A stretch of DNA of 64,000 bases from Polaribacter marinus (GTDB lineage: Bacteria > Bacteroidota > Bacteroidia > Flavobacteriales > Flavobacteriaceae), in the NCBI RefSeq assembly GCF_022662535.1, contig NZ_JAKQYM010000003.1:186001-250000 (forward strand). The letters run 5' to 3'. The translations under genes were made by a program, and so were the position numbers. Under the pieces are notes generated by a model that had not been told where the DNA came from, did not search any database, and was given only the letters and a program-made list of their open reading frames with translations. Positions 1 through 9,267 of this stretch are shown here, piece by piece (the first letter of the stretch is position 1; every line of letters starts with the position of its first letter).

Positions 1-1026
1 GTCTCCATATTGTTCACGTTCGTAATACGCTAATAATTCACGCGCACTAGAAGGGTCATTTTCATTAATTGTAGTATCAGCATTGGCTCTAATTGGTAAC
101 ATCATCCAAGAAGAAAAACCAATCATAATAAACAATACAGAAAGTATTAATGTGTTTGTGTGTACCTTGTTGTTTTTTCGTGTGTATTTTAATCCAAAGA
201 AGAAAAGTGCTACTAAAATTACTGCAGCAATAATACTACCAGAATTATAAGGCATTCCTATTGAATTGATGAAAAATAACTCAGAAGCACTAAAGAATTT
301 AAGTGTAAAAGGAAATAAAAACTTAAAAACAAATGCTAAAATCAACACAGAAATAACGGTTGCAATAGTTGTTGTTTTAAAATTGATGTTTTTATAAGTT
401 TTAAAGAAGTACAACATTACAATTGAAGGAATTACCAACAATGAAAGTATGTGTACGCCAAAAGATAATCCAACAATAAAACTGATTAAGATTAACCATT
501 TGTTTCCCCTTGCTGTATGAATTTCGCTTTCCCATTTTAAACCCAGCCAGAATAATATAGCCATTAGAAATGATGACATTGCGTAAACTTCTCCTTCTAC
601 CGCACTAAACCAAAAACTATCAGAAAAGGTGTATGCTAAAGACCCTACAATGCTACTTCCTAAAATAGCGATGTATTTTCCTTCCGAAAGTTTACCAGTT
701 TTTAAAGCTAGTTTTTGGGCCAAATTACTAATTGTCCAAAACATAAACAAAATAGTGAATGCACTTGCCAAAGCAGACATAAAGTTTACCATTTTAGCAA
801 TTTGATCTAAACTAGATGTAAACATAGCAAAAAAGGCTCCTAACATCTGGAACAATGGAGCTCCAGGTGGGTGTCCAACTTCTAGTTTTACCGATGTAGA
901 AATGTATTCACCACAATCCCAAGCACTAACAGTAGGCTCTAATGTTAGGTAATAAGTGATTAAAGCTATTGTAAATGTTGCCCATCCTAAGATGATGTTC
1001 CATTTTTTAAAGTTTTCTGATGTCAT
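1..1026 (-). CDS. DUF2723 (GT117/TMEM260-like) membrane protein, N-terminal part
   Basis: Partial gene running off the left edge; 342 codons are visible, starting at the ATG at 1026. It was read by translating the reverse strand. After a short cytoplasmic start there is a first membrane segment, then the family hallmark WDCGEY (residues 36-41) and GHPPGAP (51-57), followed by many hydrophobic helices typical of polytopic proteins. DUF2723 proteins are large integral membrane proteins, usually about 1000 residues in Bacteroidetes, related to the TMEM260 glycosyltransferases, which use a lipid-linked sugar donor to modify exported proteins. That role is known from the family; here it is inferred. 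The C-terminal periplasmic part is outside the window. Confidence 0.85.
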   Translation of the reverse strand, partial: MTSENFKKWNIILGWATFTIALITYYLTLEPTVSAWDCGEYISTSVKLEVGHPPGAPLFQMLGAFFAMFTSSLDQIAKMVNFMSALASAFTILFMFWTISNLAQKLALKTGKLSEGKYIAILGSSIVGSLAYTFSDSFWFSAVEGEVYAMSSFLMAILFWLGLKWESEIHTARGNKWLILISFIVGLSFGVHILSLLVIPSIVMLYFFKTYKNINFKTTTIATVISVLILAFVFKFLFPFTLKFFSASELFFINSIGMPYNSGSIIAAVILVALFFFGLKYTRKNNKVHTNTLILSVLFIMIGFSSWMMLPIRANADTTINENDPSSARELLAYYEREQYGD

Positions 1027-1149
1027 AATTCGAAAAAATAATCTGTGGGCGAATTTAGTAATAAATACCAATAAAATAAGAAGTTAGTGGTTTTATGAAT
1101 GATAAAATCCTCATAAAAATTTGTTAAATACAAAAATTATTAAAAAATG

Positions 1150-1180
1150 TTTGTCTAATTAAAACTTTGGTTTAAATTTG
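1150..1180 (+). promoter_or_regulatory. Bacteroidetes-type promoter of tRNA-Gln
   Basis: TTTG at 1150-1153, a 19-base spacer, then TAAATTTG at 1173-1180. This matches the Bacteroidetes -33/-7 consensus (TTTG, 17-20 bases, TAnnTTTG). The predicted start of transcription is about 1185, some 13 bases before the tRNA. Confidence 0.75.
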
Positions 1181-1197
1181 CACCCGCGTTAAAGCAT

Positions 1198-1269
1198 TGG
1201 CCTATGGTGTAATTGGTAACACACCGGTTTTTGGTACCGACATTCAAGGTTCGAGTCCTTGTAGGCCAA
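1198..1269 (+). tRNA. tRNA-Gln (anticodon TTG)
   Basis: A 7-bp acceptor stem is formed by TGGCCTA (1198-1204) and TAGGCCA (1262-1268), with discriminator A at 1269. The D loop contains AATTGGTAA, the anticodon loop is TTTTGGT giving anticodon TTG, and the T loop is TTCGAGT. CCA is not encoded, as is usual in Bacteroidetes. The anticodon stem has 4 clear pairs; the outermost one would be a C-A mismatch. The gene stands alone with its own promoter and terminator. Confidence 0.95.
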
Positions 1270-1271
1270 CA

Positions 1272-1308
1272 AAAAAGTCCTAATAAATTAAATTTATTAG
1301 GACTTTTT
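1272..1308. terminator. Intrinsic terminator between tRNA-Gln and thrC
   Basis: A 13-bp perfect inverted repeat (arms 1276-1288 and 1292-1304) is flanked by an A run on the left and a T run on the right, so it can stop both the tRNA and the convergent thr operon, whose last gene ends at 1332. Confidence 0.85.
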
Positions 1309-1331
1309 ACTTTTTATGCAAGTTTGGTTTC

Positions 1332-2618
1332 TTATTTTTTTAGTAAGAAATCCTTTAAATCTTGATAAGTTGAAGCTTTATAAGCTACTTTTTTATTATT
1401 GATTACTTTTTTAATTTGTGCTGGTATTTCTACTTTTACAGGTAATGTTCCCTCAACAACATCTAAAAACTTTACTGGATGTGCAGTTTCTAAGAAAACT
1501 CCGAATTCGTTTTCTTTCAACCCGTGTTTTTTCAACCCTAAATAACCAACAGCTCCATGAGGATCTGCAACGTAACCAGAGTTCGCGTAGATTTCTTTCA
1601 TGGTAGCACGCGTTTCATCATCAGAAAAACTATATGAAGAAAAAGCACATTTAAGAGCATCTAAGTCATTGTTGAATAATTCTTGTATTCTGATAAAGTT
1701 ACTCGGATTACCAACGTCCATAGCGTTAGAAATGGTTGCTTTAGATGGTTTTGGTTTGTAAACTCCGTCTACTAAATAATTAGGTACGGTATCATTTACG
1801 TTTGTAGAAGCTACAAAGTGTTTGATAGGTAATCCTAATTTTTGTGCCATGATTCCTGCACAGATATTACCAAAGTTTCCACTTGGTACAGAAAAGATTA
1901 AATCTTTGTGTTTTTTGTGTAATTCTTTATAAGCAAAGAAAAAGTAAAACATTTGTGGTAACCAACGCGCAACGTTTATAGAATTTGCTGAGGTTAATGT
2001 TTTTGTGATTTCTTCATCTAAAAAAGCAGTTTTTACCATTTCTTGGCAATCATCAAAAACGCCATCAACTTCTAAAGCAGTAATATTCTGACCTAAAGTT
2101 GTTAATTGTTTTTCTTGAATGTCACTTACTTTTCCTGAAGGATATAAAATAACAACATTTACGCCTTTTGCACCTAAAAATCCGTTTGCAACTGCGCCAC
2201 CAGTATCTCCAGAAGTCGCTACTAAAACAGTAACTTCATCATCATTATCTTTGTTAAAGTATTCTAAACATTGTGCCATGAATTTTGCGCCAACATCTTT
2301 AAATGCCATGGTTGGACCATGAAACAATTCTAAAGCAGCAATATTATCATCAACTTTTACCAAAGGAAAATCGAAAGAAACTGTGTTTGCAACAATCTCT
2401 TTTAATTTTTCAGCAGGAATTTCATCGCCTACAAATTGTTTAATTACTTCGTACGCAATTTCATGATTTGTGTAATCAGAAATATTTTCGATAAAATCTT
2501 TAGAAAGTTGTTGAATGTTGTCTGGGAAATAAATTCCTCTGTCTTTTGCAAGCCCTTCTACAACTGCGTTTTTAAATGTTGATTTTGGCGATTTATGGTG
2601 TAAACTGTAATAGTTCAT
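1332..2618 (-). CDS. thrC: threonine synthase
   Basis: Last step of threonine synthesis: O-phosphohomoserine to threonine, PLP-dependent, cytoplasmic. The 428-residue length fits the family. The N-terminal domain (about 1-80) is followed by HGPTMAFKD (100-108), in which Lys107 is the expected PLP lysine, and by the SGDTGGA phosphate-binding loop near 135. It is the third gene of thrA-thrB-thrC, 89 bases after thrB, with a hairpin repeat in the gap. The ATG at 2618 gives the normal MNYYS start seen in this family. Transcription probably ends at the bidirectional terminator at 1272-1308. Confidence 0.97.
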   Translation of the reverse strand: MNYYSLHHKSPKSTFKNAVVEGLAKDRGIYFPDNIQQLSKDFIENISDYTNHEIAYEVIKQFVGDEIPAEKLKEIVANTVSFDFPLVKVDDNIAALELFHGPTMAFKDVGAKFMAQCLEYFNKDNDDEVTVLVATSGDTGGAVANGFLGAKGVNVVILYPSGKVSDIQEKQLTTLGQNITALEVDGVFDDCQEMVKTAFLDEEITKTLTSANSINVARWLPQMFYFFFAYKELHKKHKDLIFSVPSGNFGNICAGIMAQKLGLPIKHFVASTNVNDTVPNYLVDGVYKPKPSKATISNAMDVGNPSNFIRIQELFNNDLDALKCAFSSYSFSDDETRATMKEIYANSGYVADPHGAVGYLGLKKHGLKENEFGVFLETAHPVKFLDVVEGTLPVKVEIPAQIKKVINNKKVAYKASTYQDLKDFLLKK

Positions 2619-2633
2619 TTTTTTGATTGTTAA

Positions 2634-2706
2634 TCATTGCGAGAGAAACGAAGCAATCTGTTTCTTGGAAAGAGATTACTTCAGTCATTCTTCCTTTGTA
2701 ATGACG
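2634..2706. repeat. Palindromic intergenic repeat between thrB and thrC
   Basis: An imperfect long inverted repeat: the left arm starts TCATTGCGAGAGAAACGAAG and the right arm ends CTTTGTAATGACGA, with AGCAATCT and AGATTACTT as further matching parts. It can fold in the mRNA. Elements with this kind of sequence (CATTGCGAG...GTAATGACG) are scattered between genes in many flavobacteria. Only one copy is present in this window, so the repeat status rests on recollection. Confidence 0.5.
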
Positions 2707-2707
2707 A

Positions 2708-3631
2708 TTATTCTAATATTTTTATTCCTTCGTGATTCACTTTCGAAATAAACATTTCAAAGGCAATACCCGTATTTTTATAACTTTCTGCGATACTTTT
2801 GTAAACCTCATTGGCAATTTCATCGCCTTTACAAAGTGCAAAAATTGTTGGACCAGAACCACTAATTCCCGCACCTAAAGCACCTGCTTTTGTTGCTGCG
2901 TTTTTAACATCGTCAAAAAACGGAATTAATTTTTTTCTATGAGGTTCTACTATAATATCTACCAGAGAATTACTGATTAAATTATAGTTATCTGAATATA
3001 AACCGCTAATTAAACCACCCACATTTGCCCATTGTGTAACCGCATTTTTCAGTGCAATTTCTGTTGGTAAAACTTCTCTAGCATCTTTTGTTTTTACTTC
3101 CACCTGAGGATGAATGGCAACAACTCTCAATTCGTTAGGAACTGGTAGTTTTATAATTTCTAAAGGGTTGTAGCTTCTTACTAAAACAAATCCACCGTAA
3201 ATGGCAGCAGAAACATTATCTGCAATTGGCGTTCCACAAGCAACTTCTTCACCAAACATAGCAAATTTTGTCAGTTCTAACTCAGAATAAATTTTGCCTA
3301 ATAACTGGTTTGCACCAAAAGCAGCACCTGCAGCACTAGCAGCAGAACTACCTAATCCGCTTCCAGGAGAAAATCCTTTGTGAATCGTTAATTCGATTCC
3401 GAAATCAGCATTTGCTTCATTCAGTATTTTCTTAACAACAGCACTTGCAGCATTTTTATCTACATTATAAGTTAGATTTGCTCCAGTAATTTGGGTGATT
3501 TTCACTCCTTTTTCTGTTGTTTTTGTAAAAGTCATTTCATCACCAATAGCATCTACGGCAAAACCAAGAGAATCAAATCCGCAGGAAACATTAGCAACTG
3601 TTGCTGGGGCAAATATTTTTATTGATTTCAT
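2708..3631 (-). CDS. thrB: homoserine kinase
   Basis: GHMP-family kinase that phosphorylates homoserine to O-phosphohomoserine, the substrate of ThrC. The protein has 307 residues, normal for the family. The ATP-binding loop is PGSGLGSSAASA at about residues 89-100, and the C-terminal GHMP motif is seen in GALGAGISGSGPT near 250-262. It starts 3 bases after the end of thrA, so the two are almost certainly co-transcribed and probably translationally coupled. Confidence 0.96.
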   Translation of the reverse strand: MKSIKIFAPATVANVSCGFDSLGFAVDAIGDEMTFTKTTEKGVKITQITGANLTYNVDKNAASAVVKKILNEANADFGIELTIHKGFSPGSGLGSSAASAAGAAFGANQLLGKIYSELELTKFAMFGEEVACGTPIADNVSAAIYGGFVLVRSYNPLEIIKLPVPNELRVVAIHPQVEVKTKDAREVLPTEIALKNAVTQWANVGGLISGLYSDNYNLISNSLVDIIVEPHRKKLIPFFDDVKNAATKAGALGAGISGSGPTIFALCKGDEIANEVYKSIAESYKNTGIAFEMFISKVNHEGIKILE

Positions 3632-3634
3632 AAT

Positions 3635-6076
3635 TTAAATTTTACCTATTCTAATTATATCTGCAAAGATACCAGAAGCTGTAACATCGGCTCCTGCCCC
3701 GGCTCCTTTTATAATTAAAGGATTTTCTGGGTATCTGTCTGTAAAGAATAAGACAATATTATCACTTCCTTCTAAGTCGTAAAAAGGATGGTTAGAAGGG
3801 ATGTGTTGCAAACCAACATTTGCTTTTCCGTCTGCAAATTCTGCAACATATTTTAAACGACAATTTTTACTGTTTGCATCTTTAAAAATTTGTTGAAAAT
3901 GCGCCTCGTTTTTTGTTAGTGATGTGTAAAAATCATCATTATTAGAGGTGTTTAAACTTTCTTTAGGAAGAAAAGCATTGTTAGAGATGTCGGTTAATTC
4001 TAAATCATAGCCACTTTCTCTTGCAAGAATTAAAATCTTTCTAGCAACATCTACTCCACTTAAATCAATTTTTGGGTCTGGTTCTGTATAGCCTTCTTTT
4101 TGAGCTTGCTCTACTACATCATGAAAAGTTGAGTTTTCATTAAAATTATTGAAAACAAAGTTTAAGCTTCCAGATAAAACAGCTTGAATTTTATGAATTC
4201 TATCTCCAGAATTGATTAAATTTTTTAAGGTATCTATAATCGGTAAACCTGCACCAACATTGGTTTCAAATAAAAATGGAGCATTGTATTTTCTAGAAAC
4301 TTCTTTTAAAGTTTTATAGTTATTTAATAAAGAGGCACAAGCAATCTTATTACAAGTTACTACCCCAATACTCTGTCTAAGGTAGTTTTCATATACTTCA
4401 GAAACCGATTGGTTTGCAGTATTATCTACAAATACACTATTTCTTAAATTACATTCTTTTGTTTTGTTAAAAAAGTTTTCTAAACTAGTTTCTTTTCCAT
4501 TGGTTAAATGTTCTTTCCAGTTTTTTAGATTGATGCCATTTTCATCAAAAATCATTTTTCTAGAATTAGAAAGACCAATAACCCTAATGTTTAATTTTAA
4601 ATTCTTTTTTAAGAATTTTTTCTGTTGTTCTAACTGCGCTAAAAATCGTTCTCCAACATTTCCAACACCTGTAACAAATAGGTTTAATTGTTTTATTTTT
4701 TCTTCAAAAAATTGTTCGTGTAAAGTGTTTAACGCTTTTTTTGCATCACTTTTATTAATAACAGCAGAAATATTTTTCTCTGTAGAACCTTGTGCTATAG
4801 CTCTAATATTTACGTTGTTTTTACCTAGAGAGCTAAACATTTGTCCGCTTAATCCTTGGTGATTTTTCATATTGTCTCCCACCAAAGCAATGATGCATAA
4901 ATCTTGTTCTAATGCAACAGGATTTACTTTTTGTTTTTGAATTTCGAACTCAAAAGTTTCATCAATAACTAATTTTGCTTTTTCGGCATCTTCATCTGAA
5001 ATACCAATACAAATTGACAATTCAGAAGAAGCTTGTGTTATTAAAATGATATTAATATTATGAAAAGAAAGTGCTTCAAACAATCGTTTTGAGAACCCTG
5101 GGATTCCTACCATTCCACTTCCTTCTAATGTAATTAATGTGATGTTTTCTATATGACTAATTCCTTTTACGGGTTTTTTATTGCTTGTTTCTTTGGTGAT
5201 ATAAGTTCCAACATCTTCAGGTTTAAAAGTATTTTTAATAACAATCGGAATTTCTTTTTTTAATACAGGTTGAATAGTTGGTGGATAAATTACTTTTGCA
5301 CCAAAATGAGACAATTCCATTGCTTCTTGATAAGAAATATGAGTAATAGGAAATGCTTGTTTTACAACACTTGGGTTTGCGGTAAACATTCCACTTACGT
5401 CCGTCCAAATTTGTAATTCATCTGCGTTTAAAGCTGCTGCAATAATAGCGGCGGTATAATCAGACCCCCCACGCCCTAAAGTTGTTGTTTTTCCTTTTGG
5501 AGTTCTAGCTACAAAGCCAGGTAAAAGTGTTACTTGTTTTTGATTTCCATCAAAAAAAGCAATTATATTTTTATTAGTTCCATCAAAATTAACGGTAGCA
5601 TTTAAGTAATTATCTGAAGCAACGATTAATTCTCTACTGTCTTTATAGTTAGTTTCAAAATAATTTTCTGAGGCTTTTGCAATAATGAAAGAAGATAAAA
5701 GTTCTCCAAAACTTGAAATCTTAGCCAACGTTTTGGGAGTTAGTTCTCTTAACAAAAAACAACCTTTATAAATGGTTTCTAGATTGTCAAAGAGTTGCTG
5801 AACATACTCAATAACATCTCCTTGTTTTTTTTCTGGAATTAATTCATTAATTATATCAAAATGATGTTCTTTTAACTTTTTTAATATTTTTTTATAGTCT
5901 TCGTTTTTGGTTGAAGCTAAATTTGCTCCCTCTATTAATGCATTTGTTGTTTTACCAAAAGCAGAGACTACCACGGCAATTTTTTGATTTTTTGAAGATT
6001 TTTCAACTATTTTTAAAACCTTTTGTATGTTTTCTGAACTGGCAACTGATGAACCACCAAACTTTAATACTTTCAT
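3635..6076 (-). CDS. thrA: bifunctional aspartokinase / homoserine dehydrogenase I
   Basis: Carries out the first and third steps of the aspartate pathway to threonine. Residues 1 to about 290 are the aspartokinase domain (KFGGSSV at 5-11), about 310-460 are ACT regulatory domains, and about 465-813 are the homoserine dehydrogenase with its NAD(P)-binding motif VTGVGNVGERFL. At 813 residues it matches E. coli ThrA in length and domain order. The ACT domains predict feedback control by threonine. First gene of the thr operon; a Thr/Ile-rich leader ORF lies upstream (6178-6240). Confidence 0.97.
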   Translation of the reverse strand: MKVLKFGGSSVASSENIQKVLKIVEKSSKNQKIAVVVSAFGKTTNALIEGANLASTKNEDYKKILKKLKEHHFDIINELIPEKKQGDVIEYVQQLFDNLETIYKGCFLLRELTPKTLAKISSFGELLSSFIIAKASENYFETNYKDSRELIVASDNYLNATVNFDGTNKNIIAFFDGNQKQVTLLPGFVARTPKGKTTTLGRGGSDYTAAIIAAALNADELQIWTDVSGMFTANPSVVKQAFPITHISYQEAMELSHFGAKVIYPPTIQPVLKKEIPIVIKNTFKPEDVGTYITKETSNKKPVKGISHIENITLITLEGSGMVGIPGFSKRLFEALSFHNINIILITQASSELSICIGISDEDAEKAKLVIDETFEFEIQKQKVNPVALEQDLCIIALVGDNMKNHQGLSGQMFSSLGKNNVNIRAIAQGSTEKNISAVINKSDAKKALNTLHEQFFEEKIKQLNLFVTGVGNVGERFLAQLEQQKKFLKKNLKLNIRVIGLSNSRKMIFDENGINLKNWKEHLTNGKETSLENFFNKTKECNLRNSVFVDNTANQSVSEVYENYLRQSIGVVTCNKIACASLLNNYKTLKEVSRKYNAPFLFETNVGAGLPIIDTLKNLINSGDRIHKIQAVLSGSLNFVFNNFNENSTFHDVVEQAQKEGYTEPDPKIDLSGVDVARKILILARESGYDLELTDISNNAFLPKESLNTSNNDDFYTSLTKNEAHFQQIFKDANSKNCRLKYVAEFADGKANVGLQHIPSNHPFYDLEGSDNIVLFFTDRYPENPLIIKGAGAGADVTASGIFADIIRIGKI

Positions 6077-6177
6077 TTTTTTAATGATAAATATGTGTGA
6101 AAATGTATTTTATTATGATATTTCGATTTTCTTCGAAATAATAATTGACCTGAATTAATATGATATATAATAAACCC

Positions 6178-6240
6178 CTAAAGGGTAATAATTGTAGAAG
6201 TGTGAATAATAGCCTCCGTAGAAACAGGAACTATAGTCAT
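6178..6240 (-). CDS. thrL: putative thr operon leader peptide
   Basis: A 20-codon ORF read leftward: MTIVPVSTEAIIHTSTIITL, then TAG. Five Thr and five Ile codons in 20 residues match the two end products that control E. coli thr attenuation. It begins about 38 bases after the predicted transcription start and lies 101 bases upstream of thrA. Downstream I see only an AU-rich 7-bp hairpin (6120-6139) and a short CCC/GGG hairpin at 6175-6185 overlapping the leader stop; neither is followed by a U run, so the termination step is unclear. The rest of the 6077-6392 gap is AT-rich and holds nothing else I can name. Function inferred from composition and position; chance remains possible. Confidence 0.6.
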   Translation of the reverse strand: MTIVPVSTEAIIHTSTIITL

Positions 6241-6283
6241 AGTTTTGTAATTAGCTGTATGGATTTTAGAAAGATTCACAAGG

Positions 6284-6311
6284 CAAAAATATTATTATTA
6301 TTTAATTACAA
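6284..6311 (-). promoter_or_regulatory. predicted promoter of the thr operon
   Basis: On the minus strand, TTG (complement of 6309-6311), a 17-base spacer and TATTTTTG (complement of 6284-6291) fit the TTTG/TAnnTTTG promoter. The predicted start near 6278 puts the leader ORF about 40 bases into the transcript. Confidence 0.6.
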
Positions 6312-6392
6312 TTAACTAAATGATGTTTATTTTCTGTTTAAGGGTAATTAATGTGTAATTGATAAAAAAAGTAATTTTAAAATAATGATTTG

Positions 6393-7958
6393 TTATCTTT
6401 TTGATGGTTTAATTGATTTTTCTTTAATTATTAGTGCAATTGGTTTGTTTTCTATTTTACTTTCTAACCAAGATAAAATATCTAAATATAAAAAAGCTCT
6501 TTTTTCATATGGGTGATTTTCAAACTTTTTTAAACGGGTATATATCTTTTTAAATTCGTTTTTTATTTCATGTGGAAAAACATCACTAAGATCTCTAATT
6601 GAAGTGATAAATTCTTTTTGCACTTCTTGTAAGTTTTCCATTTTAATTAAAAACTTATATGTATCTAAAAACTGTCTTTCTAAATCATAATCTAATCCAC
6701 ATTCATAATGTGCAATTAAGTTTAAAACTCTTGCAAAACATTGTAAATCTTCAGCTACCTTTAAATTCTTGTTCTTAATTATTTTTTGTAGATAAGTAAT
6801 ACACAATTCATTTTTTCCCATTCCAAAATACAAACAAGCAATTTTATAATAAAGCATCACTACGTAATGATTGTCTAATCTGTTTTTGTAATCTGCAATC
6901 TTATTATTGATAATTTCTACTAAATATTCTCCTTCTTCAAAAGTACCTTCTATAAAGTGTAAGTGAAGCTTATTGGCATATAAATACAAGAAAATTAAAA
7001 GTTCTGTATTAGTGTTTAGAGGGATTTTTCCTTCGTTAATTTCTTTTTCAAAAAGAATTAGTTCCTTTTTAAAAATAGTTTTTTTATGTACAAAAAATAA
7101 GGATTCTAAAAAATAGTTTTTTCCTTTTAAATAAAAAACAGGGTGAAGTTCTATTGCTTTTTTATGTTCTTTAAATAAATAAACCCATTTATGCGCGTAT
7201 TTATAACTTTGTAAAAAATCTTGAGTTAAGAAACTATACCATAAATGCGCCTTATATAACCAGAGCTTTTCTCTAAAACCAAGTTCATTAAAGTTGTATT
7301 TTGGCATTTTTTTATCAAAATATTTATTGATAAATTTTAACTCGTCATTATTTTTTACGTAGCCATTTTGCAATAAATGACTGTATAATTGAATAGATAA
7401 ATTAGAGAGTTTACTAGTAATTACATTTTGATAACTTAATTCTTTGGCTTGTACAGAAAGTTCATCTGCCCTGGTACTAATGCTTCTTGTAATGTATTGT
7501 GTTTCAATTACCTTTTCGAATTCTACGATTTCGTAAGCAACATTTTTTTCTTCGTTTTCTAAGGCTAGATTTTTAGCTTTATCAAGAAGTTTTAAACTTT
7601 GTTTATACAGTCCTTTTTGATATAAAACAGTTGCAAAATCTAACTGTTCTCTAATTTGTATTCTAATATTTTTATGTGCAGGATTTAAACGTAGACTAAT
7701 TAAAATTTGTTTGTATAAATGTGCTTTTAAATTGGATAATTGTTGTTTAGAAACAATTCCGCTTCCAATAATAACCTTTTCGTCATATACTTTAAGTTTT
7801 TCTAAAAATTTAAATAAAGAAAAAAATTTAGCGTCAATGTTACCACCTAACCTACCAACATATAGATTAAATTGTCTCTTTTCTGACTTAGTTAAAGACT
7901 TAATAAGTACAAAAAGAGCGTCATTTTGATGATTGGACAATGTAGTGTTTCTTTTCAT
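6393..7958 (-). CDS. conserved hypothetical helical-repeat protein
   Basis: I do not recognise a named family. The protein has 521 residues, no signal peptide and no membrane segment, so it is probably cytoplasmic. It is rich in Lys, Leu, Tyr and Phe, and its pattern of amphipathic helices, for example LYQKGLYKQSLKLLDKAKNL around 112-131, looks like TPR-type repeats. The N-terminal stretch LIKSLTKSEKRQFNLYV (18-34) resembles proteins I recall as widespread and uncharacterised in Bacteroidetes. It is divergent from leuA and has its own transcript; it ends about 80 bases before the thr promoter. No function is proposed. Confidence 0.75.
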   Translation of the reverse strand: MKRNTTLSNHQNDALFVLIKSLTKSEKRQFNLYVGRLGGNIDAKFFSLFKFLEKLKVYDEKVIIGSGIVSKQQLSNLKAHLYKQILISLRLNPAHKNIRIQIREQLDFATVLYQKGLYKQSLKLLDKAKNLALENEEKNVAYEIVEFEKVIETQYITRSISTRADELSVQAKELSYQNVITSKLSNLSIQLYSHLLQNGYVKNNDELKFINKYFDKKMPKYNFNELGFREKLWLYKAHLWYSFLTQDFLQSYKYAHKWVYLFKEHKKAIELHPVFYLKGKNYFLESLFFVHKKTIFKKELILFEKEINEGKIPLNTNTELLIFLYLYANKLHLHFIEGTFEEGEYLVEIINNKIADYKNRLDNHYVVMLYYKIACLYFGMGKNELCITYLQKIIKNKNLKVAEDLQCFARVLNLIAHYECGLDYDLERQFLDTYKFLIKMENLQEVQKEFITSIRDLSDVFPHEIKNEFKKIYTRLKKFENHPYEKRAFLYLDILSWLESKIENKPIALIIKEKSIKPSKR

Positions 7959-8052
7959 ATTTTGTTGATTTTTAATGATTTAATACTTTATTGTTCTCAT
8001 TGAAAATCGTTCGTTATGTATTTGTTTATCTTCCTTTTGAAAAGGCAATATA

Positions 8053-8060
8053 TACATTTG
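8053..8060 (+). promoter_or_regulatory. -7 element of the leu operon promoter
   Basis: TACATTTG fits TAnnTTTG and lies 31 bases before the leuA ATG. The TTG upstream is spaced only about 13 bases, shorter than ideal, so the -33 box is uncertain. Confidence 0.45.
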
Positions 8061-8091
8061 ATTTATTATTTATATAATCTTTATAGAAATT

Positions 8092-9267
8092 ATGCAAGAC
8101 AATAAGGTACAAATTTTTGATACTACGTTAAGAGATGGTGAGCAAGTTCCCGGCTGTAAGTTAGATACCAGTCAGAAACTAATAATTGCTGAAAGGTTAG
8201 ATTTATTGGGTGTAAATGTAATAGAAGCTGGTTTTCCTGTTTCTAGTCCGGGTGACTTTATTTCGGTTTCAGAAATTTCTAAAATTGTAAAAAATGCAAC
8301 GGTTTGTGGTTTAACAAGGGCTGTAAAAAATGATATTAAAGTGGCTGCAGAAGCATTAAAGTATGCTAAGTTCCCTAGAATTCATACAGGTATTGGAACA
8401 AGTGACTCTCATATAAAATTCAAATTCAATTCAACAAGAGATAAAGTAATAGAGCGTGCTATAGGTGCTGTTTCTTATGCAAAATCATTTGTAGAAGATG
8501 TGGAGTTTTACGCAGAAGATGCTGGTAGAACAGATAATGGGTTTTTGGCTAAAGTTTGTGAAGAAGTTATCAAAGCAGGAGCAACTGTTTTAAATATACC
8601 AGATACTACAGGGTATTGTTTGCCAGAAGAATATGGTGCAAAAATAAAGTATTTAAGAGAAAATGTAAAAGGAATAGAAAATGTAATTCTTTCTTGTCAT
8701 TGTCATAACGATTTAGGTATGGCTACAGCAAACTCAATTTCTGGTGTTGTTAATGGGGCTCGTCAAATAGAGTGTACCATAAACGGAATTGGAGAACGAG
8801 CAGGAAATACAGCCTTAGAAGAAGTTGTTATGATTTTAAAACAACATCCATATTTAAACTTAGAAACTTCTATCAACACAAAGTTGTTGTATGATACAAG
8901 TATTATGGTTCGTGAAAGCATGGGAATGCCAGTACAACCCAACAAAGCAATTGTTGGTGCAAATGCTTTTGCTCATAGTTCTGGAATTCATCAAGATGGA
9001 GTCATAAAAAACAGAGCTACTTATGAAATTATGGATCCTGAAGAAGTAGGTGTTACTGAGAGTGCAATTGTTTTAACAGCAAGAAGTGGAAGAGCAGCCT
9101 TGGCATATAGAGCTAAAAAAATTGGTTACGAATTAACAAAGGTACAATTAGATGCTGCTTATACATCTTTCTTAGAATTTGCAGATCAACAAAAAGAAAT
9201 TATAGATGAAGACATTCATAAGATAATGGATACAGTGAATAAAATTTCTAAAATAGCAATAGCCTAA
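8092..9267 (+). CDS. leuA: 2-isopropylmalate synthase, catalytic-only form
   Basis: Condenses acetyl-CoA with 2-oxoisovalerate, the first committed step of leucine synthesis. The DRE-TIM motif [10 protein letters not shown] (9-18), the metal-binding HCHNDLG and the GIGERAGN motif are all present, as is [11 protein letters not shown]. The protein has 391 residues, against about 520 for E. coli LeuA; it stops right after the linker helices and lacks the C-terminal allosteric domain that binds leucine. A homocitrate or citramalate synthase is less likely given the linked leuCDB. Its stop overlaps the leuC start (TAATG). Confidence 0.93.
   Translation: MQDNKVQIFDTTLRDGEQVPGCKLDTSQKLIIAERLDLLGVNVIEAGFPVSSPGDFISVSEISKIVKNATVCGLTRAVKNDIKVAAEALKYAKFPRIHTGIGTSDSHIKFKFNSTRDKVIERAIGAVSYAKSFVEDVEFYAEDAGRTDNGFLAKVCEEVIKAGATVLNIPDTTGYCLPEEYGAKIKYLRENVKGIENVILSCHCHNDLGMATANSISGVVNGARQIECTINGIGERAGNTALEEVVMILKQHPYLNLETSINTKLLYDTSIMVRESMGMPVQPNKAIVGANAFAHSSGIHQDGVIKNRATYEIMDPEEVGVTESAIVLTARSGRAALAYRAKKIGYELTKVQLDAAYTSFLEFADQQKEIIDEDIHKIMDTVNKISKIAIA

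Noticed and set aside
4464-4862. 132-codon ORF on the plus strand within thrA
   Set aside because: Antisense shadow of a conserved enzyme gene; Phe-rich from reversed Lys/Glu codons.
6120-6139. AU-rich hairpin as the thr terminator
   Set aside because: Only 7 bp, AU-rich, and no U run follows, so it does not qualify as an intrinsic terminator.
7929-8003. Possible Leu-rich leader peptide ahead of leuA (MIGQCSVSFHILLIFNDLIL...)
   Set aside because: It overlaps the start of the gene on the other strand, lies upstream of the likely leuA -7 element (8053-8060), and has no terminator/antiterminator after it.
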